Shown here: piece after piece, positions 13,230 through 19,529 of the stretch
How the letters are laid out: each line of letters opens with the position of its first letter
Position numbering within the stretch: the stretch's first letter is position 1
NCBI GenBank assembly: GCA_003545435.1
Contig: DPYI01000038.1
Coordinates: 563-21,122, forward strand
DNA from: Patescibacteria group bacterium
GTDB lineage: Bacteria > Patescibacteriota > Microgenomatia > UBA10105 > UBA927
DNA: 20,560 bases
Direction: 5' to 3'
Notes under the pieces: generated by a model
What the model saw: the letters and a program-made list of their open reading frames with translations, nothing else
Database searches by the model: none
What the model was told of the DNA's origin: nothing
Made by a program: the position numbers and the translations under genes

Positions 13230-14519
13230 ATGAATACAATTCTGTCTCCACTTATTAACAGTTGGAAAACGCCGGAGTTGAGAAAAAAAATTCTTTTCAC
13301 CGCAGCCCTTTTTGTCGTGTTTCGGTTATTTGCTCACATTCCGACGCCAGGCGTTGATACGGGGAAACTTGCACAACTCTTCTCCCAAAACCAATTCCTG
13401 GGGCTTCTGGATATTTTTTCCGGAGGAACCTTGGTGAATTTTTCAGTCCTTGCCCTTGGCATTAACCCGTATATCAATGCATCCATTATCATGCAGCTTT
13501 TGACCATTGTATTTCCGGTTCTGGAGGAATTGCAGAAAGAAGGAGAGTACGGCAGAGAAAAGATAAATCAGTATACGCGCATGATAACCGTGCCTCTGGC
13601 AGCGTTTCAGGCAATCGGTATGTATGCCCTCCTGAAAAATCAGGGCATTGTTTCCCATGTGGACCCCCTGACCATTGTGACAGTCATTGTGACGATGGTA
13701 GCCGGCACTGTGCTGGTCATGTGGCTCGGAGAGCTGATCACGGAATACGGCATCGGGAATGGCATATCACTTCTTATTTTTGCCGGAATCGTAGGACGGA
13801 TGCCTGTTGCTTTGGGACAAACATTTGCCAGCGCCACCCCAGAATCAGCAACCAGCAGCATTCTTTTGGTGGGAGTTGCACTTCTTGTGATCGGAGCGAC
13901 CGTGTATATCAATGAAGCAGTACGGAGGATCCCTGTCCAATATGCCAGACGTGTGCGGGGCAATAAAGTCTACGGCGGCGGGACGTCATATCTGCCCCTC
14001 AGAGTCAATCAGGCAGGGGTCATTCCGATTATCTTTGCCGTATCCATGGTTCTTATTCCGTCTTTAATCGGCGGATTTTTACAACAAGTCAAACAGCCAA
14101 CCCTCATCGCAATCGGAAAATTCCTTACGTTTGCCTTTAACCCCAACGGTGTCTGGTATAACCTGATTTATTTTTTGTTAGTTATCGGATTTACGTATTT
14201 CTATACGGCGATCACCTTTAATCCGACAAAAATTGCCTCCGAGATTCAAAAATACGGCGGATTTATTCCGGGTATCCGCCCCGGAAGTCCGACGTCGTCG
14301 TATTTAAACTACATCCTGACAAGGATAACGCTTGCAGGAGCCCTCTTTTTGGGAGTTATTGCCATATTCCCTTCTGTTGCCAAAGGGACGACGGGCATGG
14401 CAACGCTTCTTATCGGAGGTACCGGCGTTCTTATCGTGGTGTCCGTGGTTCTTGAAACAGTCAAAGCATTGGAAGCCCAGCTGGTGATGAGAAACTATGA
14501 TGGATTTTTGAAAGATTAG
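13230..14519 (+). CDS. secY: Protein translocase subunit SecY
   Basis: SecY is the channel of the Sec translocon in the cytoplasmic membrane; it works with SecE/SecG and SecA or the ribosome. The 429-residue length and repeated hydrophobic segments fit ten membrane helices. RLFAHIPTPGVD lies before the plug region, with LGINPYINASIIMQLL and GNGISLLIFAGIVGRMP further on. RRIPVQYARRV and LPLRVNQAGVIPIIFA form the conserved cytoplasmic loop and TM7, and FNPTKIASEIQKYGGFIPGIRPG is the C5 loop. It starts 27 bases after rplO and ends TAG at 14517-14519, followed one base later by an ATG and F1 copy c. Confidence 0.98.
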   Translation: MNTILSPLINSWKTPELRKKILFTAALFVVFRLFAHIPTPGVDTGKLAQLFSQNQFLGLLDIFSGGTLVNFSVLALGINPYINASIIMQLLTIVFPVLEELQKEGEYGREKINQYTRMITVPLAAFQAIGMYALLKNQGIVSHVDPLTIVTVIVTMVAGTVLVMWLGELITEYGIGNGISLLIFAGIVGRMPVALGQTFASATPESATSSILLVGVALLVIGATVYINEAVRRIPVQYARRVRGNKVYGGGTSYLPLRVNQAGVIPIIFAVSMVLIPSLIGGFLQQVKQPTLIAIGKFLTFAFNPNGVWYNLIYFLLVIGFTYFYTAITFNPTKIASEIQKYGGFIPGIRPGSPTSSYLNYILTRITLAGALFLGVIAIFPSVAKGTTGMATLLIGGTGVLIVVSVVLETVKALEAQLVMRNYDGFLKD

Positions 14520-14523
14520 TATG

Positions 14524-14662
14524 CCAGGTAGTGAAGTTTCGACACGCCTTTGTTCTTTGCCGAGTACATAACTATCTGGTTATACAAAGCTGATGTTTAT
14601 TTAAAGAAAGGAATTGAGTTCTCGACGGCGTTATAGGCAAAGGTCGAAACTCTACTACCTGG
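14524..14662 (+). repeat. F1 element copy c (secY-adk gap)
   Basis: This 139-bp element is flanked by exact TATG copies, 14520-14523 and 14663-14666; the second is the adk start. Terminal arms are identical to copy a. Internal ACGCC and CTTTGCC pair with GGCGT and GGCAAAG in crossing order, and ACTATCTGG (14571-14579) repeats the right end. GAGTTCTCGAC repeats the left arm next to GGCGT. The upstream ATG (14521) opens a 16-codon frame ending TAA at 14571. Confidence 0.9.
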
Positions 14663-14663
14663 T

Positions 14664-15248
14664 ATGCATATTATCTTTTACGGTCCGGAAGGGTCAGGAA
14701 AAGGAACACAGGCAAAACTTCTGGCGGACGTACTGCATTACCCTGTTTTAACTTCAGGAGATTTGGTGCGGGATGCAGCCCAAAACGACAAGGGAATTAT
14801 TGGGGTCGTGTGTAAACAAGCTCTCGATGAGGGGAAATACGTCGCCAACAGTGAAATGGAAGTTTTGTGGAAGTGGCGTCTTAAAGAAGATGATGCAAAA
14901 GGCGCGTGGATCATGGATGGATTTCCCAGAAATGTTGAACAGGCGAAATTTTTAGATGACAAAATCGATAAGTACGGATATAAAGTGGAACTTGTATTCT
15001 GCCTCCAAATTCCAGAGGAAGAGTCTATTAAAAGACTATCAGCAAGAAACAGGCCGGCCTATGGGGGAAGCACCGAAAACCATGATTCTCTTGAGAGGAT
15101 AAAAACCAGGCTTGCCATGTACAGAGAGGCAGAAATTGATATGCTTAAGTATTACCGGCAAAAAGGGGTGCTTGTCGAAATTGACGCGAATGAATCCATA
15201 GAAGAGGTGCACAGAGATATAATGAAGGTTATACAAAAAATTCAATAA
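14664..15248 (+). CDS. adk: Adenylate kinase (short-lid type)
   Basis: Adenylate kinase interconverts AMP, ADP and ATP in the cytosol. The 194-residue protein has the P-loop GPEGSGKGTQ (7-16), the AMP-site SGDLVRD and the DGFPR motif (85-89) followed by NVEQA. In the lid region the zinc/long-lid insertion is absent, and RPAYGGSTENHDSLERIKTRLAMY replaces the canonical RxDD segment. The position between secY and map is the normal bacterial place. The start lies one base beyond F1 copy c. Because the lid is unusual, a related nucleoside monophosphate kinase activity is possible, but adk is the best call. Confidence 0.9.
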   Translation: MHIIFYGPEGSGKGTQAKLLADVLHYPVLTSGDLVRDAAQNDKGIIGVVCKQALDEGKYVANSEMEVLWKWRLKEDDAKGAWIMDGFPRNVEQAKFLDDKIDKYGYKVELVFCLQIPEEESIKRLSARNRPAYGGSTENHDSLERIKTRLAMYREAEIDMLKYYRQKGVLVEIDANESIEEVHRDIMKVIQKIQ

Positions 15249-15260
15249 CAAAAAAACAAC

Positions 15261-16403
15261 ATGAAGAAAATTATCATTGGTCTTGTCGGATTTCCCGGAT
15301 CCGGAAAAACCACAGTGGCGAAATATTTGGAAGAGAAAGGATTTTTCCGGGTAACACTCTCGGATATTATTAAAGAAGAGGCGATAAAGGAAGGTATACA
15401 AACGTTTTCAAGGGAATTTCTTCAGGAATACGGAAATGTTCTTCGGACAACATACGGACCCCAAATTCTTGCCCAACGCGCATTAGAGAAGATAAAAAAC
15501 GGAAATGGTGAGAAGATTGTCATTGACGGCATACGGAATATCCATGAAATCCGATTTCTCAAACAACAGGATAATTTTTTCCTTGTTGCATTAGACAGTC
15601 AACCAGAAGAGCGGTATCAACGGTTAGTCGCGGCAAAAGGACGGGAATGGACAGGTTCCTATGAGAATTTTCTAAATCAAGAGGAAAAAGAGAAAAAGCT
15701 TGGATCAGAAGATGTGGGCATTCGGGTCGGAGAGTGCGTTAATGAAGCTACATATCGGATAAAAAACTTTACAAGCAAGGAAGATTTATATAGGGATATT
15801 GACGCAATGATAAATACAATAAAGAGAAAAGAATACAATCATGTATACCGTGTGGTTTTTCTAGGCGTGCCCGGTTCAGGAAAAGGGACACAGGGCAAAC
15901 TTCTGTCTCAAGATCTTCATATTCCCCGGCTTTCTGTGGGAGCTTTGATTAGGCGCCACTTTACAGATAAAACAAAAGAGGGGATAGAGGTTGGGGAGTA
16001 TATGCTTCGCGGAGAAGCAATTCCGGCCGAAAACTATAGTCGCATGGTTGTGCCATGGCTTTTGAGGCATCAAGACGGATTTGTCGTAGATAATCTTGTG
16101 CGGACACAAGAACAGCTTAACAGTTTTCGTCAGTTTCAAAAAAAGAATGCATTTAGCCTCACAAAGGTATTTTATTTACACATATCCGAGGATGAAGCAA
16201 AACGCCGTCTTTCGGAAAGGAAAAACACAAAGGAACGTCCGGATGAGACAGAGGAGGCAATTCACCAGCGTTTCATGACATTTAAAAAAAGCATTAGAGA
16301 GATACGGGATTATTTTGAACAGCTTGGAATTTTTGAGGCAGTAAATGCTGATCGTTCGGCAGAAGATATCCACAAAGACATCCTTCAGTCTCTTGGTCTA
16401 TAA
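15261..16403 (+). CDS. Fused two-domain P-loop kinase (UPF0200/dephospho-CoA-kinase-like + adenylate-kinase-like)
   Basis: The 380-residue protein carries two nucleotide-kinase domains. Domain 1 (about 1-190) has P-loop GFPGSGKT (10-17), TLSDIIKEEA, LRTTYGPQILAQRAL and VIDGIRN (88-93), resembling AAA_17/UPF0200 and dephospho-CoA-kinase-like proteins. Domain 2 (about 195-380) has P-loop GVPGSGKGTQ (from 202) and LSVGALIRR, and looks like adenylate kinase. Its expected DGFPRT motif reads DNLVRT (from 277), and the lid is short (RPDETEEAIHQRF), so its substrate is uncertain. The junction is one uninterrupted frame. It starts 12 bases after adk and ends 7 bases before map. Substrates are not established by sequence. 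Confidence 0.8.
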   Translation: MKKIIIGLVGFPGSGKTTVAKYLEEKGFFRVTLSDIIKEEAIKEGIQTFSREFLQEYGNVLRTTYGPQILAQRALEKIKNGNGEKIVIDGIRNIHEIRFLKQQDNFFLVALDSQPEERYQRLVAAKGREWTGSYENFLNQEEKEKKLGSEDVGIRVGECVNEATYRIKNFTSKEDLYRDIDAMINTIKRKEYNHVYRVVFLGVPGSGKGTQGKLLSQDLHIPRLSVGALIRRHFTDKTKEGIEVGEYMLRGEAIPAENYSRMVVPWLLRHQDGFVVDNLVRTQEQLNSFRQFQKKNAFSLTKVFYLHISEDEAKRRLSERKNTKERPDETEEAIHQRFMTFKKSIREIRDYFEQLGIFEAVNADRSAEDIHKDILQSLGL

Positions 16404-16410
16404 ATACGAT

Positions 16411-17190
16411 ATGATTTTAATAAAATCTCCTGAAGAAATTTCCATCATGAAAGTCGGTGGGGGGAAGCTTTGGACCATTCTTCAAATCCTTCTTTCTCAA
16501 GCCAAAGCAGGTGTGTCTCTCACTACGATTGAAAAAAACGCACGAAATTCCATCCAAAAAGCCGGGGGTGTTCCGTCATTCATGACTGTCAAAGGATACC
16601 AATGGGCAACATGCCTGTGTCTCAATGAACAGGTTGTTCACGGAATACCTTCTGCATATATATTACAGGAAGGCGATGTATTAACTATTGATGTCGGGAT
16701 GGAATACAAAGGATTACATACTGATACCGCGTGGACGAAAATAATTCAGAATTCAAAATTCAAAATTCAGAATCAAGAATATAAACAAAAACTTCGATTT
16801 CTAAAAACAGGGGAAGAGGTGTTAAAGAAGGCAATCGGGGTAGCAAAAGCAGGGAATCGGGTGGGACACATATCTCAAATAATTGAGCAAACGATTACCT
16901 CATTTGGGTACGATGTCGTCCAGTCTTTAACCGGTCACGGGGTTGGAAAGAAGCTTCACGAGGAGCCGATGATTCCCGAATATCTGGATAAACCTATAGA
17001 AAAAACACCGCTTCTTACCCCAGGTATGACCCTGGCTATTGAAGTTATTTATGCCATGGGAAAAGGAGCTATTGTCTATCCAAATCAAGACGGTTGGACA
17101 TTAGCCGCAAAAGACCGGTCATTAACCGCTGTTTTTGAAAAAACCATAGCCATAGAGGAGTCGGAAACGTTCGTGTTGACCGGAAGCTGA
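16411..17190 (+). CDS. map: Methionine aminopeptidase, type I
   Basis: MetAP removes the initiator methionine from nascent proteins. From ATG 16411 it has 259 residues. All five metal ligands are visible: Asp94 (TIDVG), Asp105 (HTDTAW), His176 (TGHGVG), Glu211 (AIEVIY) and Glu243 (VFEKT), plus the substrate His77 (VVHG). Between Asp105 and the next helix, residues IIQNSKFKIQNQEYKQ come from an ATTCAGAATTCAAAATTC repeat and are unlike the family. An upstream start at 16345 overlapping the kinase was rejected. The conserved ligands suggest the enzyme is active despite the insert. The infA promoter overlaps its last codons. Confidence 0.95.
   Translation: MILIKSPEEISIMKVGGGKLWTILQILLSQAKAGVSLTTIEKNARNSIQKAGGVPSFMTVKGYQWATCLCLNEQVVHGIPSAYILQEGDVLTIDVGMEYKGLHTDTAWTKIIQNSKFKIQNQEYKQKLRFLKTGEEVLKKAIGVAKAGNRVGHISQIIEQTITSFGYDVVQSLTGHGVGKKLHEEPMIPEYLDKPIEKTPLLTPGMTLAIEVIYAMGKGAIVYPNQDGWTLAAKDRSLTAVFEKTIAIEESETFVLTGS
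16743..16781 (+). repeat. F6-type AT repeat inside map coding sequence
   Basis: ATTCAGAATTCAAAATTC is followed by another AAAATTCAGAATC block, the same word set as in the rpsK-rpsD gap. Here it is translated in frame within map. It lies in a loop region just after the second metal-binding aspartate. Confidence 0.65.
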
Positions 17191-17204
17191 ATTTACGGTA
17201 CAAT
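17176..17204 (+). promoter_or_regulatory. Sigma-70-type promoter for infA-rpmJ-rpsM group
   Basis: TTGACC (17176-17181) and TACAAT (17199-17204) are separated by 17 bases. The -35 lies in the last codons of map and the -10 just after its stop. A start near 17211 gives a leader of about 75 bases before infA. TTGACG at 17212 is a second -35-like hexamer but has no suitable -10. Confidence 0.65.
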
Positions 17205-17232
17205 TGAACCCTTGACGAAAAAAATAATCTTT

Positions 17233-17272
17233 ACCCGGGCCATGCAGAAGGTCATGGAGGGTTTTGTTTTTC
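17233..17272 (+). terminator. Terminator-like hairpin in the infA leader
   Basis: ACCC (17233-17236) pairs with GGGT (17259-17262), and CCATG (17240-17244) with CATGG (17253-17257), across an internal loop. The hairpin is followed by TTTTGTTTTT. It could terminate map-side transcription, attenuate the promoter at 17176, or both. GGAGGG, a Shine-Dalgarno-like sequence, sits in the 3' arm, about 27 bases before infA. The interrupted stem makes this less certain than the rplC terminator. Confidence 0.45.
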
Positions 17273-17287
17273 ATGTTTTGAACATAT

Positions 17288-17506
17288 ATGACGCATCAGG
17301 GAAACATTGAAGTAGAAGGTGAGGTAACGGAATGCCTGCCAAGTACGTTATTTCGCGTGAAACTGCCAAACGGAAGAATTGTTTTATGTCATTTATCCGG
17401 AAAAATGAGATTGCATTTTATCCGCATTTTACCGGGAGACAGAGTGCGTTTAGAGATGACACCATACGACGCAACAAAGGGAAGAATTGTATATAGAATA
17501 AAGTGA
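17288..17506 (+). CDS. infA: Translation initiation factor IF-1
   Basis: IF-1 is an OB-fold (S1-like) protein that occupies the ribosomal A site during initiation. The protein has 72 residues, the exact family length: GNIEVEGEVTECLPSTLFRVKLPNG, then HLSGKMRLHFIRILPGDRVRLEMTPYDATKGRIVYR. The start follows GAACATAT with no close Shine-Dalgarno. The stop TGA (17504-17506) is followed five bases later by F1 copy d. Position before L36, S13, S11, S4 and RpoA is typical. Confidence 0.98.
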   Translation: MTHQGNIEVEGEVTECLPSTLFRVKLPNGRIVLCHLSGKMRLHFIRILPGDRVRLEMTPYDATKGRIVYRIK

Positions 17507-17511
17507 ATACG

Positions 17512-17649
17512 CCAGGTAGTGAAGGTTCGACACGCTTTCATCTTTGCTGAACATAGTATGCTATCTGGTTATATAAAAATGTATTACAAGAAGGAGAATA
17601 TTGAGGTTCTGACAGCGTAAAAGGCAAAGGTCGAACCTCTACTACCTGG
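17512..17649 (+). repeat. F1 element copy d (infA-rpmJ gap)
   Basis: This 138-bp element is flanked by TACG (17508-17511) and TATG (17650-17653), a one-base variation on the duplication seen elsewhere. Arms CCAGGTAGTGAAGGTTCGAC and GTCGAACCTCTACTACCTGG carry a compensatory pair change against copy a. Internal ACGCT pairs with AGCGT (ACGCC/GGCGT elsewhere), and CTTTGCT pairs with GGCAAAG. GCTATCTGG (17570-17578) copies the right end. AAGAAGGAGAATATTGAG in the middle is a strong Shine-Dalgarno-like stretch. Confidence 0.88.
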
Positions 17650-17650
17650 T

Positions 17651-17764
17651 ATGAAAGTTCGTGCAAGTGTGAAACAAATGTGCAACAAATGCAAAATAGT
17701 CCGGAGGAAAGCCCGGGTATATGTCGTGTGCGAAAACCCGAAGCATAAACAGAGACAAGGATAA
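17651..17764 (+). CDS. rpmJ: 50S ribosomal protein L36
   Basis: L36 is the smallest 50S protein and stabilises 23S rRNA. The 37-residue protein starts MKVRASVKQMCNKCKIVRRK and ends NPKHKQRQG. The zinc ligands are Cys11, Cys14, Cys27 and His32, so this is the zinc-binding form. Start codon ATG lies one base beyond F1 copy d. It sits between infA and rpsM, the standard place. Confidence 0.97.
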   Translation: MKVRASVKQMCNKCKIVRRKARVYVVCENPKHKQRQG

Positions 17765-17774
17765 TGAATTGAAA

Positions 17775-17850
17775 AAGCACAAAACTCTAATATCTAAATC
17801 CTAATTTTGTTTTTGATATTATTTAGGATTTCGTGCTTAGAATTTAGGAT
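17775..17850. repeat. F6-like AT-rich palindrome (rpmJ-rpsM gap)
   Basis: AAGCAC (17775-17780) pairs with GTGCTT (17833-17838), and AAATCCTAA (17796-17804) with TTAGGATTT (17823-17831). A further TTTAGGATTTT follows at about 17843-17853. The layout matches the rpsS-rplV element, whose arms also carry GAAGCAC and AAATCC. No Shine-Dalgarno is left ahead of rpsM. Confidence 0.65.
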
Positions 17851-17861
17851 TTTATTGATAT

Positions 17862-18281
17862 ATGGCGCGTATTTCAGGAGTCGATATTCCAAACGAAAAA
17901 CGGCTTGATATAGGGCTTACGTACCTGTATGGTATCGGCCGATCAAATGTAAAATCACTTTTAAAAGACGTAGAGATGGATCCGGCAAGGAGAGTAAAAA
18001 CACTGACCGATGAGGAAATCAGTAAAATTGCAAAAGTAATTGATAAAAATTTTCTTGTTGAAGGAGACCTCCGGCAGGAGGTTTCCGGTAATATTAAGCG
18101 TCTGAAGGAGATTGGTGCGTATCGGGGAGCAAGACACGCGAAAAATCTGCCGACCAGAGGCCAGCGGACCAAATCCAACGCCCGCACAAAACGAGGGAAG
18201 AGGTCAACGGTTGGCGCCCAAAAAAAGGATGACCGCATAAAACAAACAGAGGCAAAAGCAGAATCACCGGAGAAAAAATAA
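17862..18281 (+). CDS. rpsM: 30S ribosomal protein S13
   Basis: S13 lies at the top of the 30S head and contacts P-site tRNA and bridge B1. The 139-residue protein starts MARISGVDIPNEKRLDIGLTYLYGIGRSNV, the helix-two-turn-helix family start. RLKEIGAYRGARHAKNLPTRGQRTKSNARTKRG is the signature. It extends about 15-20 residues beyond the usual ~120, with a charged tail QKKDDRIKQTEAKAESPEKK. The start follows an ATAT stretch without a Shine-Dalgarno. Confidence 0.97.
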   Translation: MARISGVDIPNEKRLDIGLTYLYGIGRSNVKSLLKDVEMDPARRVKTLTDEEISKIAKVIDKNFLVEGDLRQEVSGNIKRLKEIGAYRGARHAKNLPTRGQRTKSNARTKRGKRSTVGAQKKDDRIKQTEAKAESPEKK

Positions 18282-18291
18282 AGGGTTCAAA

Positions 18292-18384
18292 TGTCATTGC
18301 GAGCCCCGCTCTGCGGGGCGAAGCAATCTTTATAATAAAGATCGCTTCGTCTCCCGACGTGACGTCGGGATCCTCGCGATGACA
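18292..18384 (+). repeat. F2 REP-like double hairpin, copy b (rpsM-rpsK gap)
   Basis: The 93-base core runs from TGTCATTGCGAG to CGCGATGACA. Hairpin 1 is CCCCGC/GCGGGG, the middle is GCAATCTTTATAATAAAGAT, and hairpin 2 is CCCGACGT/ACGTCGGG. It is the near-identical reverse complement of 8894-8986. TGCGTAAGTC follows the core at 18388-18397 here and also precedes rplN at 9005. The outer left arm seen in copy a is absent. Confidence 0.82.
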
Positions 18385-18404
18385 GAGTGCGTAAGTCGAA
18401 ATAT

Positions 18405-18776
18405 ATGGCACAATCAAAGCAAAAACAGGCAGTCGAAAAAGGAAAAGTATTTATCACGGCTACGTTTAATAATACGCTCGTTACAGTCACGGATGAAAAG
18501 GGAAATACTCTTTTTTGGGGATCAGCCGGACTGGTAGGATTTAAAGGCGCTCGGAAAGCGACTCCCTATGCAGCCACAACCGCAGTTGAAGTTGTTGCAC
18601 GAAAAGCTCAAGAAGCAGGACTTCGTGAAGTGGAAGTGTTTATTAAAGGCCCGGGGTCCGGCAGAGACGCCGCGCTTCGGGCTCTCAAGGCAGTCGGACT
18701 TCACATCACGCTTATTGCAGATGTCACGCCGATTCCGCACAACGGGGTGAGGCCGAAGAAGAAGAGGAGAGTCTGA
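18405..18776 (+). CDS. rpsK: 30S ribosomal protein S11
   Basis: S11 is on the 30S platform near the E-site mRNA. The 123-residue protein has GKVFITATFNNTLVTVTDEKGNTLFW, GFKGARKATPYAATTAVE, IKGPGSGRDAALRALKAVGL and DVTPIPHNGVRPKKKRRV, all signature segments. An in-frame GTG at 18387 would add six residues from the repeat margin and is unlikely. ATATATGG precedes the start with no Shine-Dalgarno. The gene lies between S13 and S4 as usual. Confidence 0.98.
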   Translation: MAQSKQKQAVEKGKVFITATFNNTLVTVTDEKGNTLFWGSAGLVGFKGARKATPYAATTAVEVVARKAQEAGLREVEVFIKGPGSGRDAALRALKAVGLHITLIADVTPIPHNGVRPKKKRRV

Positions 18777-18778
18777 GA

Positions 18779-18900
18779 TGAATTCAGAGTTCAGAATCTA
18801 GAATTCAGAATAAAATTGAATATAAAAAATATATTTGGTTTTGATTTAATTCGTAATTCTGAATTTGATTCATTCTGAATTTTGAATTTTAGATTCTAAA
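18779..18900. repeat. F6 AT-rich palindromic element (rpsK-rpsD gap)
   Basis: GAATTCAGAGTTCAGAATCT and TAGAATTCAGAAT at the left can pair with ATTCTGAATTTTGAATTTT and AGATTCTAAA at the right, around a central AT-rich loop. The ATTCAGAATTC words match those inside map at 16743-16781. It fills nearly the whole 132-bp gap. Confidence 0.65.
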
Positions 18901-18908
18901 TTGATTAT

Positions 18909-19529
18909 ATGGCACGCTATACGGGTCCAAAAAACAGACTGGCTCGGCGCGAAGGCGTTGATTTGGGCATGAAAACAGTCGGTTCTCATGCCCATGCTCA
19001 GCTTTTGAGACGCCTCAACATTGTGCCGGGACAGCACGGGGTGAAAGGAAAAAGGAAAATTTCCGATTACGGCGTACAGCTCCGGGAAAAACAAAAAGTT
19101 AAACGCATGTATGGCATGCTGGAGCGGCAATTCCGGAAAATTTTTGCAAAAGCAAAAAAGTTCCGGGGCAATACCGGCGAACAGTTTATCCAGTTTTTAG
19201 AAACAAGACTTGATAATACGCTGTTCCGAATGGGACTTTCTCCAACGCGGGCATGTGCCCGGCAACTGGTATCCCATAGGCATGTCACGGTCAACGGAAA
19301 AACGGTTGCGACCCCGTCGTTTGAAGTGGAAAAAGATCAGGTTATTTCTCTTTCCGGGAAAGGAATGGAAGTCCCCGGTGTGAAAAAAATGCTGGATGAA
19401 AAAAACATACAATTGCCCGGATGGGTAGAACGAAAGGGCCCTGTCGGGAAAGTTGTCCGTTTGCCCATGCGGACTGACGTAACTGATGACATAAACGAAC
19501 AATTAATTATTGAGTTTTATAGTCGCTAG
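18909..19529 (+). CDS. rpsD: 30S ribosomal protein S4
   Basis: S4 nucleates assembly of the 16S 5' domain and, in E. coli, represses the alpha operon. The 206-residue protein starts MARYTGPKNRLARREGVDLG. The N-terminus lacks the zinc-binding cysteine cluster found in some bacteria, so this is the zinc-free form. The S4 RNA-binding fold is visible as FLETRLDNTLFRMGLSPTRACARQLVSHRHVTVNGK. The stop TAG (19527-19529) forms the edge of F3 copy B. Confidence 0.97.
   Translation: MARYTGPKNRLARREGVDLGMKTVGSHAHAQLLRRLNIVPGQHGVKGKRKISDYGVQLREKQKVKRMYGMLERQFRKIFAKAKKFRGNTGEQFIQFLETRLDNTLFRMGLSPTRACARQLVSHRHVTVNGKTVATPSFEVEKDQVISLSGKGMEVPGVKKMLDEKNIQLPGWVERKGPVGKVVRLPMRTDVTDDINEQLIIEFYSR

Noticed and set aside
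6165..17649. CRISPR array or CRISPR-like spacing of repeats
   Set aside because: The repeated elements are 130-140 bp, separated by whole genes, and no short regularly spaced direct repeats or cas genes are present.
6018..17780. Minus-strand frames over several F1 copies sharing peptide pieces such as TPSKTQFLSL
   Set aside because: The shared peptide is just translation of the repeated F1 DNA at 6165-6300 and 10732-10868; the frames overlap real genes and start inside them.
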